From contig PLUF01000069.1 of the NCBI GenBank assembly GCA_003164815.1, positions 73,566 through 122,845 of the forward strand: a stretch of DNA of 49,280 nucleotides, given 5' to 3'. Made by a program: the position numbers and the translations under genes. Of this stretch, positions 36,735 to 44,331 are shown in pieces. The notes under the pieces are model-generated. The model did no database searches. It was not told the DNA's origin and was given only the letters and a program-made list of their open reading frames with translations. Each line of letters opens with the position of its first letter. Position 1 is the first letter of the stretch. The DNA comes from Candidatus Gagatemarchaeum stordalenia (GTDB taxonomy: Archaea > Thermoproteota > Nitrososphaeria > Nitrososphaerales > Gagatemarchaeaceae).

Positions 36735-39700
36735 CTATCTTCCCTTGAGGAAGGCGGCGATCACCTTCTCGTTGTCCTCCGTCCTGAGGAAGACGGGGAC
36801 GTTCTTGCGCTTGGTCGCCTTGTAGGAGACGAATATCCACTCGCCGGTGTCGAGCTGGGCCGTCCTCTCGAGCACCTCCAGGGGGAGGGCGAACGACTCC
36901 GAGATCACCATCCTGTCGTAGAACCTCGGCAGGGTGCTCACGAAATAGCTGTGGAGCTGCTGGAGGGCGGAGACGTTGAGCCTGGCGACCCTCTGCGTCG
37001 CCAGCCAGCAGTGGATCCTGTACTTCCTGCCCTGCCTGAGCAGCGCCTCGACGGCGATGTTCGACTGAATCGTCCCATCCCTCTCCCTAGGCTCGCCGGG
37101 GATGTACTCCTGGGCCTCGTCCAGGACAATCAGAATCTTCTTGCGGCTGCCCTGCTTCTTCCTGAGGTAGAGGAGCCGGTTGATCAGGCGGCTGGCGACC
37201 ATCCTCGCCTCCTTCGGGTCGGGAAGGTAGAGGACGTTGAGCCTCGGAGCCTCCTCCTTCACGATCTGCCAGGCTAGGCGCTCCGGCGTGAGCTCGTCGC
37301 CCTCCCCCTCTCCATCGCCTCCACCCGCGGGGGCCTCGATGTACTCGGCTATGGCGCTGAGCTCCGAGAAGAGAGATGTCCTGTCGTTCACCTTGCCCTT
37401 TATGCCGTCGATGAGAGTGAGCAGCTCGCCCTTGGCGGCGTCGTCCAACTCCGCGAGCTTGGTGCTCCTCTGGAGCTTGAGCTCCCTGAAGAACCTGAGC
37501 GTGAGCCTCTCGAGCCCTATCCTCGCGGCCACGGCACCCGACTTGCCGTCCTCGGCGGTGCTCGTGAGCAGCTGCTCGAGGGCTGCGAGGTCGAGCGCCG
37601 AAGTGCCGGTGCCCGAAGACATCTTCTGCACCAGCTTCTTCTCGAGGAGGCCTGAGAATATCCCCCTGATGGCCTCGTCGCTGACCGTCCCTTCCAGGCT
37701 CTCCGGTATGACCTGAGAGTTGTAGAGCTGCTGGGCGTCGTCGAGCGTCTCGTATGAGATTATCCTGCCATCCTCCTCGAGCAGGTCGATCAGGTGGGTC
37801 GCGTACTCCCCCGACACATCGAAGACTATCGTCGTGACGTCGGGGCTGGACCTCATGACCTTCCTGAGCAGGATGCTCGTGAGGTTGCTCTTCCCGCTGC
37901 CGGTGTTGTGACAAAATACGCCACCAAAGCCAGAGAGGAAGTTTTCCGATTCTGGAACCGAAACATCATAGACGAACTGGTCCCGCGACTCGATCTCCTC
38001 GATCTGCTGAACTTCGAAGAAACCCAAGTTAGATTCCGCCAACTTCCTTGCGTCGGCGAGCTGATTGGGCAGGCTCTGTAGAAGCGTCGTTGCATGGGTC
38101 TTGTTTCCGTTTCTGACGAGGTACTTGCCCATGTTCGTCCTGTAGTATCCATCGTGGCGGGTTTCATTCGAACCCTTCGCCTCAGCCCCGTCGTAGGCGA
38201 GGAGTCTCCTGAGCGCAGAGTCAAGGTCATCTATCATCCTCTGATTGACTCGAAGTTTCACCCTTGAGAGATGGGAAGGATGAGCATGGAGTTGCTTCAG
38301 GTCGGATGGAAGTTTCATGGCTGGGTATGTCGGCTCGGCCCGCGTCCGCTCCGTCCTGAACTTGCCGCTGACATACTCTTGGGGAACTGGAAACTTGAGC
38401 TGATAGTGGATGCCGGCTTTGATTCTCCTGCCCTCTATGTAGACAGGGGTGTCGCTCTTCCAAAGGGTAGATGTCGCTGCGCACCCCTCCATCAAGAAGA
38501 GGTACATGACATCATTCATCAGTTTAGGTGAGCTGGTCACACCAAAGTCGCCCTTGAGCCAAGCACGCAAGAATGCCCTTCGAACACAAAGAGGTGAGTT
38601 GAGTATCGTCTGTGGAACTCTCTTTTTCCGCGCTCCTCGCCCGACTAGCTCACTCAAGATTCTTGCAAGAAGTCTGTTGCTTATCGTCAGCCTCAAGCCA
38701 TGGGCTCCGTGAGCTCTCATGACCGACTTCATTCCCAAGTGGGAGGCCATCTCCTCCAGTTCGCGTACGATGTCGACATCCTTCTCGCCGAGGGTGAACT
38801 GAACGTCGTACTTCTCCCCGGGGACTGTGGCAACATGCCCTTCCGCCGCGTAGTATCCCATGAGGCCTGCCATCGCCTCGTCGACCTCTAGCTGTAGAGG
38901 AAGCCCTTGGGCGAAGCCCTTGTACGCAATTCGCGCCCCCCGTAGTGCAGGGGCGCTAAGCAGGCTCGCGCAATCCACCAGAATCATTCCCCGCTTCCTC
39001 CATCTCCACTCGGTTGTCTTTCCTGACCCTGGCGCAAATCCTCTTGGGATTTCGTTGCTTGGGATGCCTATCAGACGAATTCCTTTGCTGTCCCCACGAA
39101 CTAATGATAACAGGTCGAGACTGGCGTTTTCTTCCCGTTCAACTGGAATCTCTCGCGCGCCAACGACATGGTCTCCAACAACGATCTGAGAAGCTGGGAT
39201 GCTGATTACCGTGCCCTCTCTCGCCACGAAGAGCGAATGGGAGGGAGTAACGGTGACTTCTCGTCCTGTTCTGAGCCTGAACTTCAGGAGGTTCTTGTCG
39301 TATCGGTGTCTGAAGACGTACTGGAGAGGCGCCCACTTCACCTTCAGAGTCTCCCGGTCGAAACAAACGACCTCAATTCCAGAAGTATAAACAGGTCCCT
39401 CCTCGGAATCCCGGTAGTGTTTGTCAACTAGCTCCGCGATCTCCGTAATCTTGATCTTGCCACCTTCGCGATAAACTATCGGCTCTGAGGGCGCTACGCT
39501 GAAGCCAAAGAGCCCTGCGTGATATCTGATCAGGTTATCCAGGCTGACGGTAAGAGGGAGCTCGAAACCGAGCATGGTTCCCACGACCTCGCCGTTGGGG
39601 ACGCAGAGGAACTCCTCGACGGTCTTCCTCGACAGCAGGTATACCTTCGCTCCTGCGAGGGGGAGGACCCTACACTTCTCGAACGTCGCCTTCCCTCCCT

Positions 39701-40106
39701 CGACGGTCATCGAGTACCATGTTGGGATCGCCCCCATGTCGATCCACGTCTCCTGCGACTTACCCCAGCTCTCGCTAATGGTGTCAAGATACTCCCGTCT
39801 GAGTAGGGTCGGCATCGAGACGTCCATCCCGAGCATCTGGAAGTGCATCGGATTGACCCCTACGACCTCGAAGATCAGGTAGTTCCCCTCGCCCTTCCCG
39901 TGCCTTTCTATCGCGACGAAGTTGGGAGAGTAGAGCCGCTCCAGCGTCCGGAAGTCGAACCTCGCCTCCACCGTCGCCACTATGTTGGTGACGACGATTT
40001 CCTGGTCCCCGTTCTTCGCGGTCTTCGTGGACGAGAAGACCCGCCTCAGCCTGGCGTCGAACTTCCCGTCCATATCATCGAAGATGCCCTCGGACCGCTC
40101 GCTCAA
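36735..40106 (-). CDS. herA: HerA DNA translocase/helicase precursor with intein
   Basis: 1,123 codons, of which 595 are HerA and 528 an intein. The N-extein (1-206) is the HAS-barrel part. After splicing the P-loop reads SVAP joined to TGSGKSN, Walker B is ILIVLDEAQEYIPGE, and the arginine motif region is WLATQRVARLN. HerA forms a hexameric ring that pumps DNA and, with NurA (and usually Mre11-Rad50), resects DNA ends. The start is TTG 40106, overlapping the nurA stop as TTGA, so translation is coupled. An intact mature protein depends on splicing, since the intein interrupts the ATP-binding loop. Confidence 0.93.
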   Translation of the reverse strand: MSERSEGIFDDMDGKFDARLRRVFSSTKTAKNGDQEIVVTNIVATVEARFDFRTLERLYSPNFVAIERHGKGEGNYLIFEVVGVNPMHFQMLGMDVSMPTLLRREYLDTISESWGKSQETWIDMGAIPTWYSMTVEGGKATFEKCRVLPLAGAKVYLLSRKTVEEFLCVPNGEVVGTMLGFELPLTVSLDNLIRYHAGLFGFSVAPSEPIVYREGGKIKITEIAELVDKHYRDSEEGPVYTSGIEVVCFDRETLKVKWAPLQYVFRHRYDKNLLKFRLRTGREVTVTPSHSLFVAREGTVISIPASQIVVGDHVVGAREIPVEREENASLDLLSLVRGDSKGIRLIGIPSNEIPRGFAPGSGKTTEWRWRKRGMILVDCASLLSAPALRGARIAYKGFAQGLPLQLEVDEAMAGLMGYYAAEGHVATVPGEKYDVQFTLGEKDVDIVRELEEMASHLGMKSVMRAHGAHGLRLTISNRLLARILSELVGRGARKKRVPQTILNSPLCVRRAFLRAWLKGDFGVTSSPKLMNDVMYLFLMEGCAATSTLWKSDTPVYIEGRRIKAGIHYQLKFPVPQEYVSGKFRTERTRAEPTYPAMKLPSDLKQLHAHPSHLSRVKLRVNQRMIDDLDSALRRLLAYDGAEAKGSNETRHDGYYRTNMGKYLVRNGNKTHATTLLQSLPNQLADARKLAESNLGFFEVQQIEEIESRDQFVYDVSVPESENFLSGFGGVFCHNTGSGKSNLTSILLRKVMRSSPDVTTIVFDVSGEYATHLIDLLEEDGRIISYETLDDAQQLYNSQVIPESLEGTVSDEAIRGIFSGLLEKKLVQKMSSGTGTSALDLAALEQLLTSTAEDGKSGAVAARIGLERLTLRFFRELKLQRSTKLAELDDAAKGELLTLIDGIKGKVNDRTSLFSELSAIAEYIEAPAGGGDGEGEGDELTPERLAWQIVKEEAPRLNVLYLPDPKEARMVASRLINRLLYLRKKQGSRKKILIVLDEAQEYIPGEPRERDGTIQSNIAVEALLRQGRKYRIHCWLATQRVARLNVSALQQLHSYFVSTLPRFYDRMVISESFALPLEVLERTAQLDTGEWIFVSYKATKRKNVPVFLRTEDNEKVIAAFLKGR
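37905..39488 (-). other. Intein in the HerA P-loop, with LAGLIDADG homing endonuclease
   Basis: 528 residues (207-734 of the precursor). It begins with Ser (SEPIVYREGG), not the commoner Cys, and ends GVFCHN before the extein Thr. Splicing block B is VTVTPSHSLFV (TxxH); block F is FVYDVSVPESENFLSG. The two endonuclease motifs are AGLMGYYAAEGHV and AFLRAWLKGDFGV. The stretch looks less GC-rich than the exteins, in line with horizontal arrival. If the endonuclease is active it would cut intein-free herA at the P-loop site. Confidence 0.9.
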
Positions 40107-41872
40107 CTTCTCGATGCCTCTTTCATGCGCGACGCCTCTGCCTCCGAGCGCTGGTCTCTATAAGGCGTCATGATCCCGTAGACCTGCTCCCGTTTCGATA
40201 TCGCGCCGAGCCTGAGGTCCGCGACCCCCCTGAGCGAGCTCCGCATCAGCCTGATCTCCGACTTCACCGCCTTGTCGGCGAGATAGAGGAGCTGGTTGTG
40301 GCCGAAGGCCTCGTAGACCTCGGGGTTGTCGGTGAGAGAGAGTATGTTCAGGACCAGGTTCGAGCTCTGGCACAGCTCGGCGCCCTCATAGTAGGGTGTG
40401 ATGACAGTCGCGCGGCCTGACTCCTCGACTTCCAGGGTGTCTAGGGAGCCCGAGTCAGATGCGGGGTCGAAGACCCTGTCGAAGAAGAAGACCGGAGACC
40501 TGATCTTCCCGCGGCTGCCGAGGCTCCCTGACTGGAAATACCCCCTCACGAAGAGCTGCTCGCGAGAGACGACCTTCCTGGCGGGCGTGAACCTCCCCTC
40601 CCCCTGCGGGGCGAAGATTGTCGCGAAGGCTGAGTCGTACCCGGACATCCTCCAGGGAGGTTGGAAGGACCTGTTCATCGCACTGAGGATGCTCAGGAAC
40701 GCCCTGTCGTTGTTCAGCCCAGGGGGCTGCGATTTGAGCCGGATCCGCTCCTTCGCGGTCGCGAACGGCAGGACAGCCCTGCTGATGTCGGTCGCCGTCG
40801 TGTCCTTCGCTATCCCCACGAGCATCACCTTCTTCTTGATCGAGAGCTCACAGAGCCTCTGAAGGAGGATGAGGGCCACTGCGTTGACGTCGAGGATGGT
40901 GAGCCATTCATCGTCACCGAGATTGAGGGGCGGCTCGCCCTTAACGAAGACCCGTCGGACGTAGCTCTCGGCGAGGGCGACCGAGTTGTCCCAGTAATCC
41001 TTCACGCCCTCCTTGAGCCTGAGGGTCGACCCCCCGCCATCCTCGACGATCCCGCCCGAGTGCTTCTCGCCGTATTTCTTGAGACGGTTCAGGGCGCTCT
41101 CGAGCTGCCTTTCGTCCAAGGAGAGCCTCTGCGCAAGCTCGGCGCGGGTGAGCCCCCCCTTCGTCAGCTCGCGCAGGACCCTGTGTGGAGTGAACCTTCT
41201 CCTGTTGGGAATGGAGAAGGAGGGTGGTCCGAGCGTTATCGCGAGGGCAATGTCCAACATGGTGTTCCGGCCCTCCTGCCCCGGCATCTTGGCGAGGTTG
41301 GACGAGCCCGACCTCAGGAGGAGCCTTGCGTCCCTCGCGAGTATGGAGTTGGTCCCGGAAAGCGGCCTGTCCATGAAGATGACCCTGGCCTTCTCCGTCG
41401 CCCTGATTCCGAGGTAGAGCTCTGCAAGAGTCATGAACGAGTTCGGAAGCCGCTGCATCGAGTACTCCAGCTCGAGCTCCACCTCAGGAAGGTCGGGGAG
41501 CACGTCGGAGAAATCCTCGGCCCACAGGGGGATTGCGGCCGAGGCGGAGAGCCTGCTCTCCCTCTTGGCTCCCGCCAGGTCGAAGGTCGTCTCCTCGCCC
41601 ACGTGGAAGGGGCAGGAGTAGCCGGTGGCGTTGGCGTAGAACAGCATCATCTGCAGCCTTTCGTCGAAGTCCCTCGAGCCGTCGATACCTATCGCAACGT
41701 GCTCACCCTCACCGAAGTACTCCCGTGCCTGGTCGTTCGCAGCCTTCCGATCCAGAGGCTTCAGGAGACCCAGGAGGTCTTCCCTTCCCTCGAACCTGGC
41801 CACTCTCCCTTCGAACCGCGACACTAGCCCTTTGGTCTGTTCGGAGAGCTTGCCGGCTATCTCGCTGGACAT
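40103..41872 (-). CDS. nurA: NurA-like 5'-3' nuclease, enlarged, with internal winged helix
   Basis: 589 residues from ATG 41872 (SSEIAGKLSEQ). The nuclease begins HVAIGIDGSRDFDERLQ (metal-binding Asp of NurA motif I), continues with ARVIFMDRPLSGTN, and has LLVEsentially the late motif region around YLADKAVKSEIRL. In the middle (about 225-300) is a winged-helix-like insertion, TPHRVLRELTKGGLTRAELAQRL. Canonical NurA has about 340-450 residues, so this one is unusually long. NurA degrades DNA 5'-3' with HerA as motor. The frame is open to 41908, but TATA-like GTTTATAAG (41897-41905) is 29 bases from ATG 41872. Its stop overlaps the herA start. Confidence 0.85.
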   Translation of the reverse strand: MSSEIAGKLSEQTKGLVSRFEGRVARFEGREDLLGLLKPLDRKAANDQAREYFGEGEHVAIGIDGSRDFDERLQMMLFYANATGYSCPFHVGEETTFDLAGAKRESRLSASAAIPLWAEDFSDVLPDLPEVELELEYSMQRLPNSFMTLAELYLGIRATEKARVIFMDRPLSGTNSILARDARLLLRSGSSNLAKMPGQEGRNTMLDIALAITLGPPSFSIPNRRRFTPHRVLRELTKGGLTRAELAQRLSLDERQLESALNRLKKYGEKHSGGIVEDGGGSTLRLKEGVKDYWDNSVALAESYVRRVFVKGEPPLNLGDDEWLTILDVNAVALILLQRLCELSIKKKVMLVGIAKDTTATDISRAVLPFATAKERIRLKSQPPGLNNDRAFLSILSAMNRSFQPPWRMSGYDSAFATIFAPQGEGRFTPARKVVSREQLFVRGYFQSGSLGSRGKIRSPVFFFDRVFDPASDSGSLDTLEVEESGRATVITPYYEGAELCQSSNLVLNILSLTDNPEVYEAFGHNQLLYLADKAVKSEIRLMRSSLRGVADLRLGAISKREQVYGIMTPYRDQRSEAEASRMKEASRS

Positions 41873-41896
41873 CGCCGGACCGAGAAATCGGGTCGT

Positions 41897-41905
41897 CTTA
41901 TAAAC
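41897..41905 (-). promoter_or_regulatory. TATA-like box of the nurA-herA operon
   Basis: GTTTATAAG on the reverse strand, centred 29 bases before ATG 41872; it lies inside the longer frame that starts at 41908. Confidence 0.6.
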
Positions 41906-41958
41906 CACGGCCGGGCGCGGAGGAACCTAAGTCCGGAAACAGGCAAAGAATCGATGGT

Positions 41959-42115
41959 TTGAGGATCTACTCGTTCCTCCAGAGCACCGCAGAGATGGTC
42001 TACGTCCGCGGGCTCGGGGACCAGTTCTGCGGAGTCACGAGCGAGTGCGACTTTCCCCGGACGCGAGGAGAAAGCCCATAGTGGTCGAGGGGGTGGAGAT
42101 ACTGGCTGAGATGCT
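41959..42115 (+). pseudogene. Remnant of a BtuF-like cobalamin/iron-siderophore binding protein gene
   Basis: The plus strand encodes RIYSFLQSTAEMVYVRGLGDQ followed by CGVTSECDFP, the unmistakable N-terminus of BtuF-like proteins (usual form RIxSLLPSATEIVxALGLGDxLVGVTHECDYP). After about 110 bases the frame shifts: the next frame gives RKPIVVEGVEILAEMLHPD. The GVEILAEMLHP part resembles the extreme C-terminus of the same family (ELLAELLHP). So the central 200 or so residues are gone. No intact ABC partner is nearby. This accounts for the 315-base gap between nurA and the threonine dehydratase gene. Confidence 0.65.
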
Positions 42116-42187
42116 CCACCCGGACGGTCCTGCCCCTAGCGCTCCGTCGAGCTTCGCCCTGAGGGTCCCTTCCCCAAGTGCTGGTGC

Positions 42188-43147
42188 CTAGGACGTGAGG
42201 ACCTGACCGAGCAGCTTCTGCGAGACGTTTCCGCCGGAGACCACGAGAACGACCTTCTCTCCCAACCTGTCCGTCTCCCTCCCTGCGAGCAGGGCCGCCA
42301 GAGGGGCAGAAGAGGAGGGTTCGGGGAATATCCTGGCCTCCCTGATCAGGGCCTTCATCCCGGCCATTATCTCATCGTCGCTGACCGTGAACACACCGCT
42401 GACGTTCTCAGAGCACGCCTTGAAGGTCAGGTCGCCCACCGAAGGTGGTATCAGGCCGTCCGCGATCGAGTGTGGGTTCTCGATGCTCACGAGCCTGCCC
42501 GCGTTCATGGACGCGGTGAGCTTCGCCGCCGTGGCGGGCTCGACCCCGAATATCTTCGTGCTGGGGCTCCTCGCCTTGACTGCGATCGAGATCCCAGATA
42601 TCAGGCCGCCTCCTCCAACGGGCACTACAATCGAGTCGGCATCGGGCAACTGTTCAGCGATCTCCAGCCCGCAGGTCCCCTGGCCCGCGATTATGTCTGG
42701 GTCGTTGAAAGGGTGGATCAGGGCCGCTCCCGTCTCTTTCACCAGCTGTCGAGCCTTCTCTTCCCTTTCGTTGTGAAACTTGCCGTACTTCACAATGGTC
42801 GCGCCGTACTCCTCGATGGCGTCGGCCTTCTCCTGGACAGGGTTCTCGGGCAGGAAGACGGTGCACTTCTTGCCGAACGCCCTCGAGGAGAATGCGACCG
42901 CTATCCCGTGGTTGCCCGATGAGATTGCGACGACGCTGTCCTCCTTCACTTGCGAGAGCTTGTTGTACGCCCCCCTGATCTTGAAGACGCGTATCGGCTG
43001 GAAGCACTCCAGCTTCAGGTAGACCTTCCGGCCCAGCCTCTTCGAGAGTGCGGGCGAATCGACCAGCGGAGTCCTGACGGCGACCCCCTCGATCCGCGTG
43101 GCCGCCGCTTCGATGTCAGCCACTGATGGGAGCTCATGTCTTTCCAA
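42188..43147 (-). CDS. Threonine dehydratase / serine racemase family PLP enzyme
   Basis: 319 residues of fold-type II. PLP-lysine lies in RVFKIRGAYNK, the substrate loop is SSGNHGIAVAF, and the phosphate-binding glycine loop is VPVGGGGLISG. Near the end, VVLVVSGGNVS holds the Ser that contacts the pyridine nitrogen. There is no C-terminal ACT regulatory domain, so it is of the short, catabolic type (threonine to 2-oxobutyrate plus ammonia) or a serine racemase/dehydratase. TTG start at 43147; the TATA-like CTAAAACC lies about 36 bases upstream. It ends where the btuF remnant ends on the other strand. Confidence 0.9.
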   Translation of the reverse strand: MERHELPSVADIEAAATRIEGVAVRTPLVDSPALSKRLGRKVYLKLECFQPIRVFKIRGAYNKLSQVKEDSVVAISSGNHGIAVAFSSRAFGKKCTVFLPENPVQEKADAIEEYGATIVKYGKFHNEREEKARQLVKETGAALIHPFNDPDIIAGQGTCGLEIAEQLPDADSIVVPVGGGGLISGISIAVKARSPSTKIFGVEPATAAKLTASMNAGRLVSIENPHSIADGLIPPSVGDLTFKACSENVSGVFTVSDDEIMAGMKALIREARIFPEPSSSAPLAALLAGRETDRLGEKVVLVVSGGNVSQKLLGQVLTS

Positions 43148-43222
43148 ATTCAGGTCGCCCTGGAGTAGAATGTCGGCAGGTTTTAGCTTATTCGCCGGAC
43201 GGCCGTCTCTAGTTGACGGGGC

Positions 43223-43525
43223 TCACTCTTCTTCGTCCGCATCTTCCGAGGAGTCCTCCTTGATCTCGACCACAATCTCCTCCTCGACTATCTTCTCCCC
43301 TTTCTCGGTCGTGAGCTGTTCGACCGGATACCAGTGCTTGCTGCCGTTGAGAGCATCCATCTCGACTTCGGCGAAGCCGACCAGGGTCCTACCTGTCATC
43401 GTCCCGGCAGCGTTCTTCCCGGTCGGGATCACTGCCTTTTTCACCTCGACGCCGTCCTCCCCGAAGACCGCCTCCCTGACTGCATTGACCTTCACCTTCA
43501 ACCCCTTGCTCGGCTTTACGTCCAT
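43223..43525 (-). CDS. Hypothetical protein with acidic tail
   Basis: 100 residues from ATG 43525 (DVKPSKGLKVKVNAVREA); a TTG at 43546 could add seven residues. The core is beta-rich (EVKKAVIPTGKNAAGTMTGRTLVGFAEVEM). The end is strongly acidic (IKEDSSEDADEEE), a composition common in nucleic-acid- or ribosome-associated archaeal proteins, without proving it. A TATA-like ATTCTTAAG region (43557-43567, reverse strand) is near. No family is recognised. Confidence 0.6.
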   Translation of the reverse strand: MDVKPSKGLKVKVNAVREAVFGEDGVEVKKAVIPTGKNAAGTMTGRTLVGFAEVEMDALNGSKHWYPVEQLTTEKGEKIVEEEIVVEIKEDSSEDADEEE

Positions 43526-43575
43526 GGGCGACTGCCCCACAATCAATTTCAGGGTGCTTAAGAATAATTCGCAAG

Positions 43576-43905
43576 TCAGAGCAGCGATTGAAGGTCGCGG
43601 ATCATGCGCGCGGCCCTGGCGGTCTCGCTTGCGAGCGATTGGAGGTTCGCGGCCTCCCTCCCCCTCACCGCGTACGAGGCTCCGAGCAGCGCGGCCCCAG
43701 GGATTCCGGAGAACGGGTCAGGTGTGACCAGGAGCACAATGCCCACGTTTCTCAGCGTCTTCGACATGTTCGGTGGGTCGACGACCATCTTCAGTCTGGT
43801 CTTCGTCTCCGGGTTGCCGACCGCCCTCGCCGTCTCGACCCGGTCCTGTGAAGTTCTAGCGAACGCGCTGACCCTGGCCTTCGCTAGCCTCACATCTTCC
43901 TGCAC
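43576..43905 (-). CDS. Hypothetical protein with one possible membrane segment
   Basis: 109 residues from GTG 43905 (QEDVRLAKARVSAFAR). A long basic N-terminal helix is followed by TLRNVGIVLLVTPDPFSGIPGAALLGASYAV (about 53-83, read in parts), a hydrophobic stretch with a TPDPFSGIPG turn that may be a membrane hairpin. A helical tail rich in Arg and Ala closes it. The frame opens at 43926, but the TATA-like GATTAAC (43929-43935) is 27 bases before 43905, so this GTG is chosen. Unknown function; convergent with nothing, lying between the acidic-tail gene and the divergent pterin dehydratase. Confidence 0.62.
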   Translation of the reverse strand: MQEDVRLAKARVSAFARTSQDRVETARAVGNPETKTRLKMVVDPPNMSKTLRNVGIVLLVTPDPFSGIPGAALLGASYAVRGREAANLQSLASETARAARMIRDLQSLL

Positions 43906-43928
43906 AATGGACAATCCTCCGGACACCT

Positions 43929-43935
43929 GTTAATC
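43929..43935 (-). promoter_or_regulatory. TATA-like box that fixes the GTG start at 43905
   Basis: GATTAAC on the reverse strand, 27 bases before GTG 43905 and only about 6 from the open-frame start at 43926. Confidence 0.45.
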
Positions 43936-44035
43936 ATCCATGGTCAATACTGGTTGCCCATCCGCTCAAAAGAACGGGTCATTCTCCACGCCTTCCCGAT
44001 TACCTTTAATCTCTCGGTCCCTCGACATTCCGTTC

Positions 44036-44326
44036 ATGACTAGGCTGAAAGCAACCCAGGTCGACGACAAGCTCCGCTCTCTCCCGGGGTGGAGGAGGAA
44101 AGGACTCTTCATCACGAAATCATTCGAGTTTGACGAGTTCATGGACGGCATCCGCTTCGTCGACGGCATCGCGGCCTTGGCAGAGAAGCTCGGACACCAC
44201 CCCGACATCCACATCCGGTGGACGACCGTTCGTCTCGAGATCCAGACCCACGACGAAGACGGCATAACGGCGCTTGACATCAAGCTGGCGGCCGAGATCG
44301 AGAAACACCGCAAGAAGGTCGGCTAG
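44036..44326 (+). CDS. 4a-hydroxytetrahydrobiopterin (pterin-4a-carbinolamine) dehydratase family protein
   Basis: 96 residues from ATG 44036 (TRLKATQVDDKL). The signature is clear: FVDGIAALAEKLGHHPDIHIRWTTVRLEIQTHDEDGIT, with the His-His-Pro and Trp/His contacts of the active site. The family dehydrates 4a-hydroxy-tetrahydropterins. In archaea without aromatic hydroxylases it has been discussed in molybdenum-cofactor or pterin maintenance; no specific partner is adjacent here. TATA-like CTTTAATCT (44004-44012) is 28 bases upstream and rejects the longer frame from 43940. Confidence 0.92.
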   Translation: MTRLKATQVDDKLRSLPGWRRKGLFITKSFEFDEFMDGIRFVDGIAALAEKLGHHPDIHIRWTTVRLEIQTHDEDGITALDIKLAAEIEKHRKKVG

Positions 44327-44331
44327 CTCCA

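Noticed and set aside
40661..41827. 388-residue antisense open frame within nurA
   Set aside because: Low-complexity Arg/Pro/Glu-rich shadow of a GC-rich gene; nurA on the opposite strand has clear motifs.
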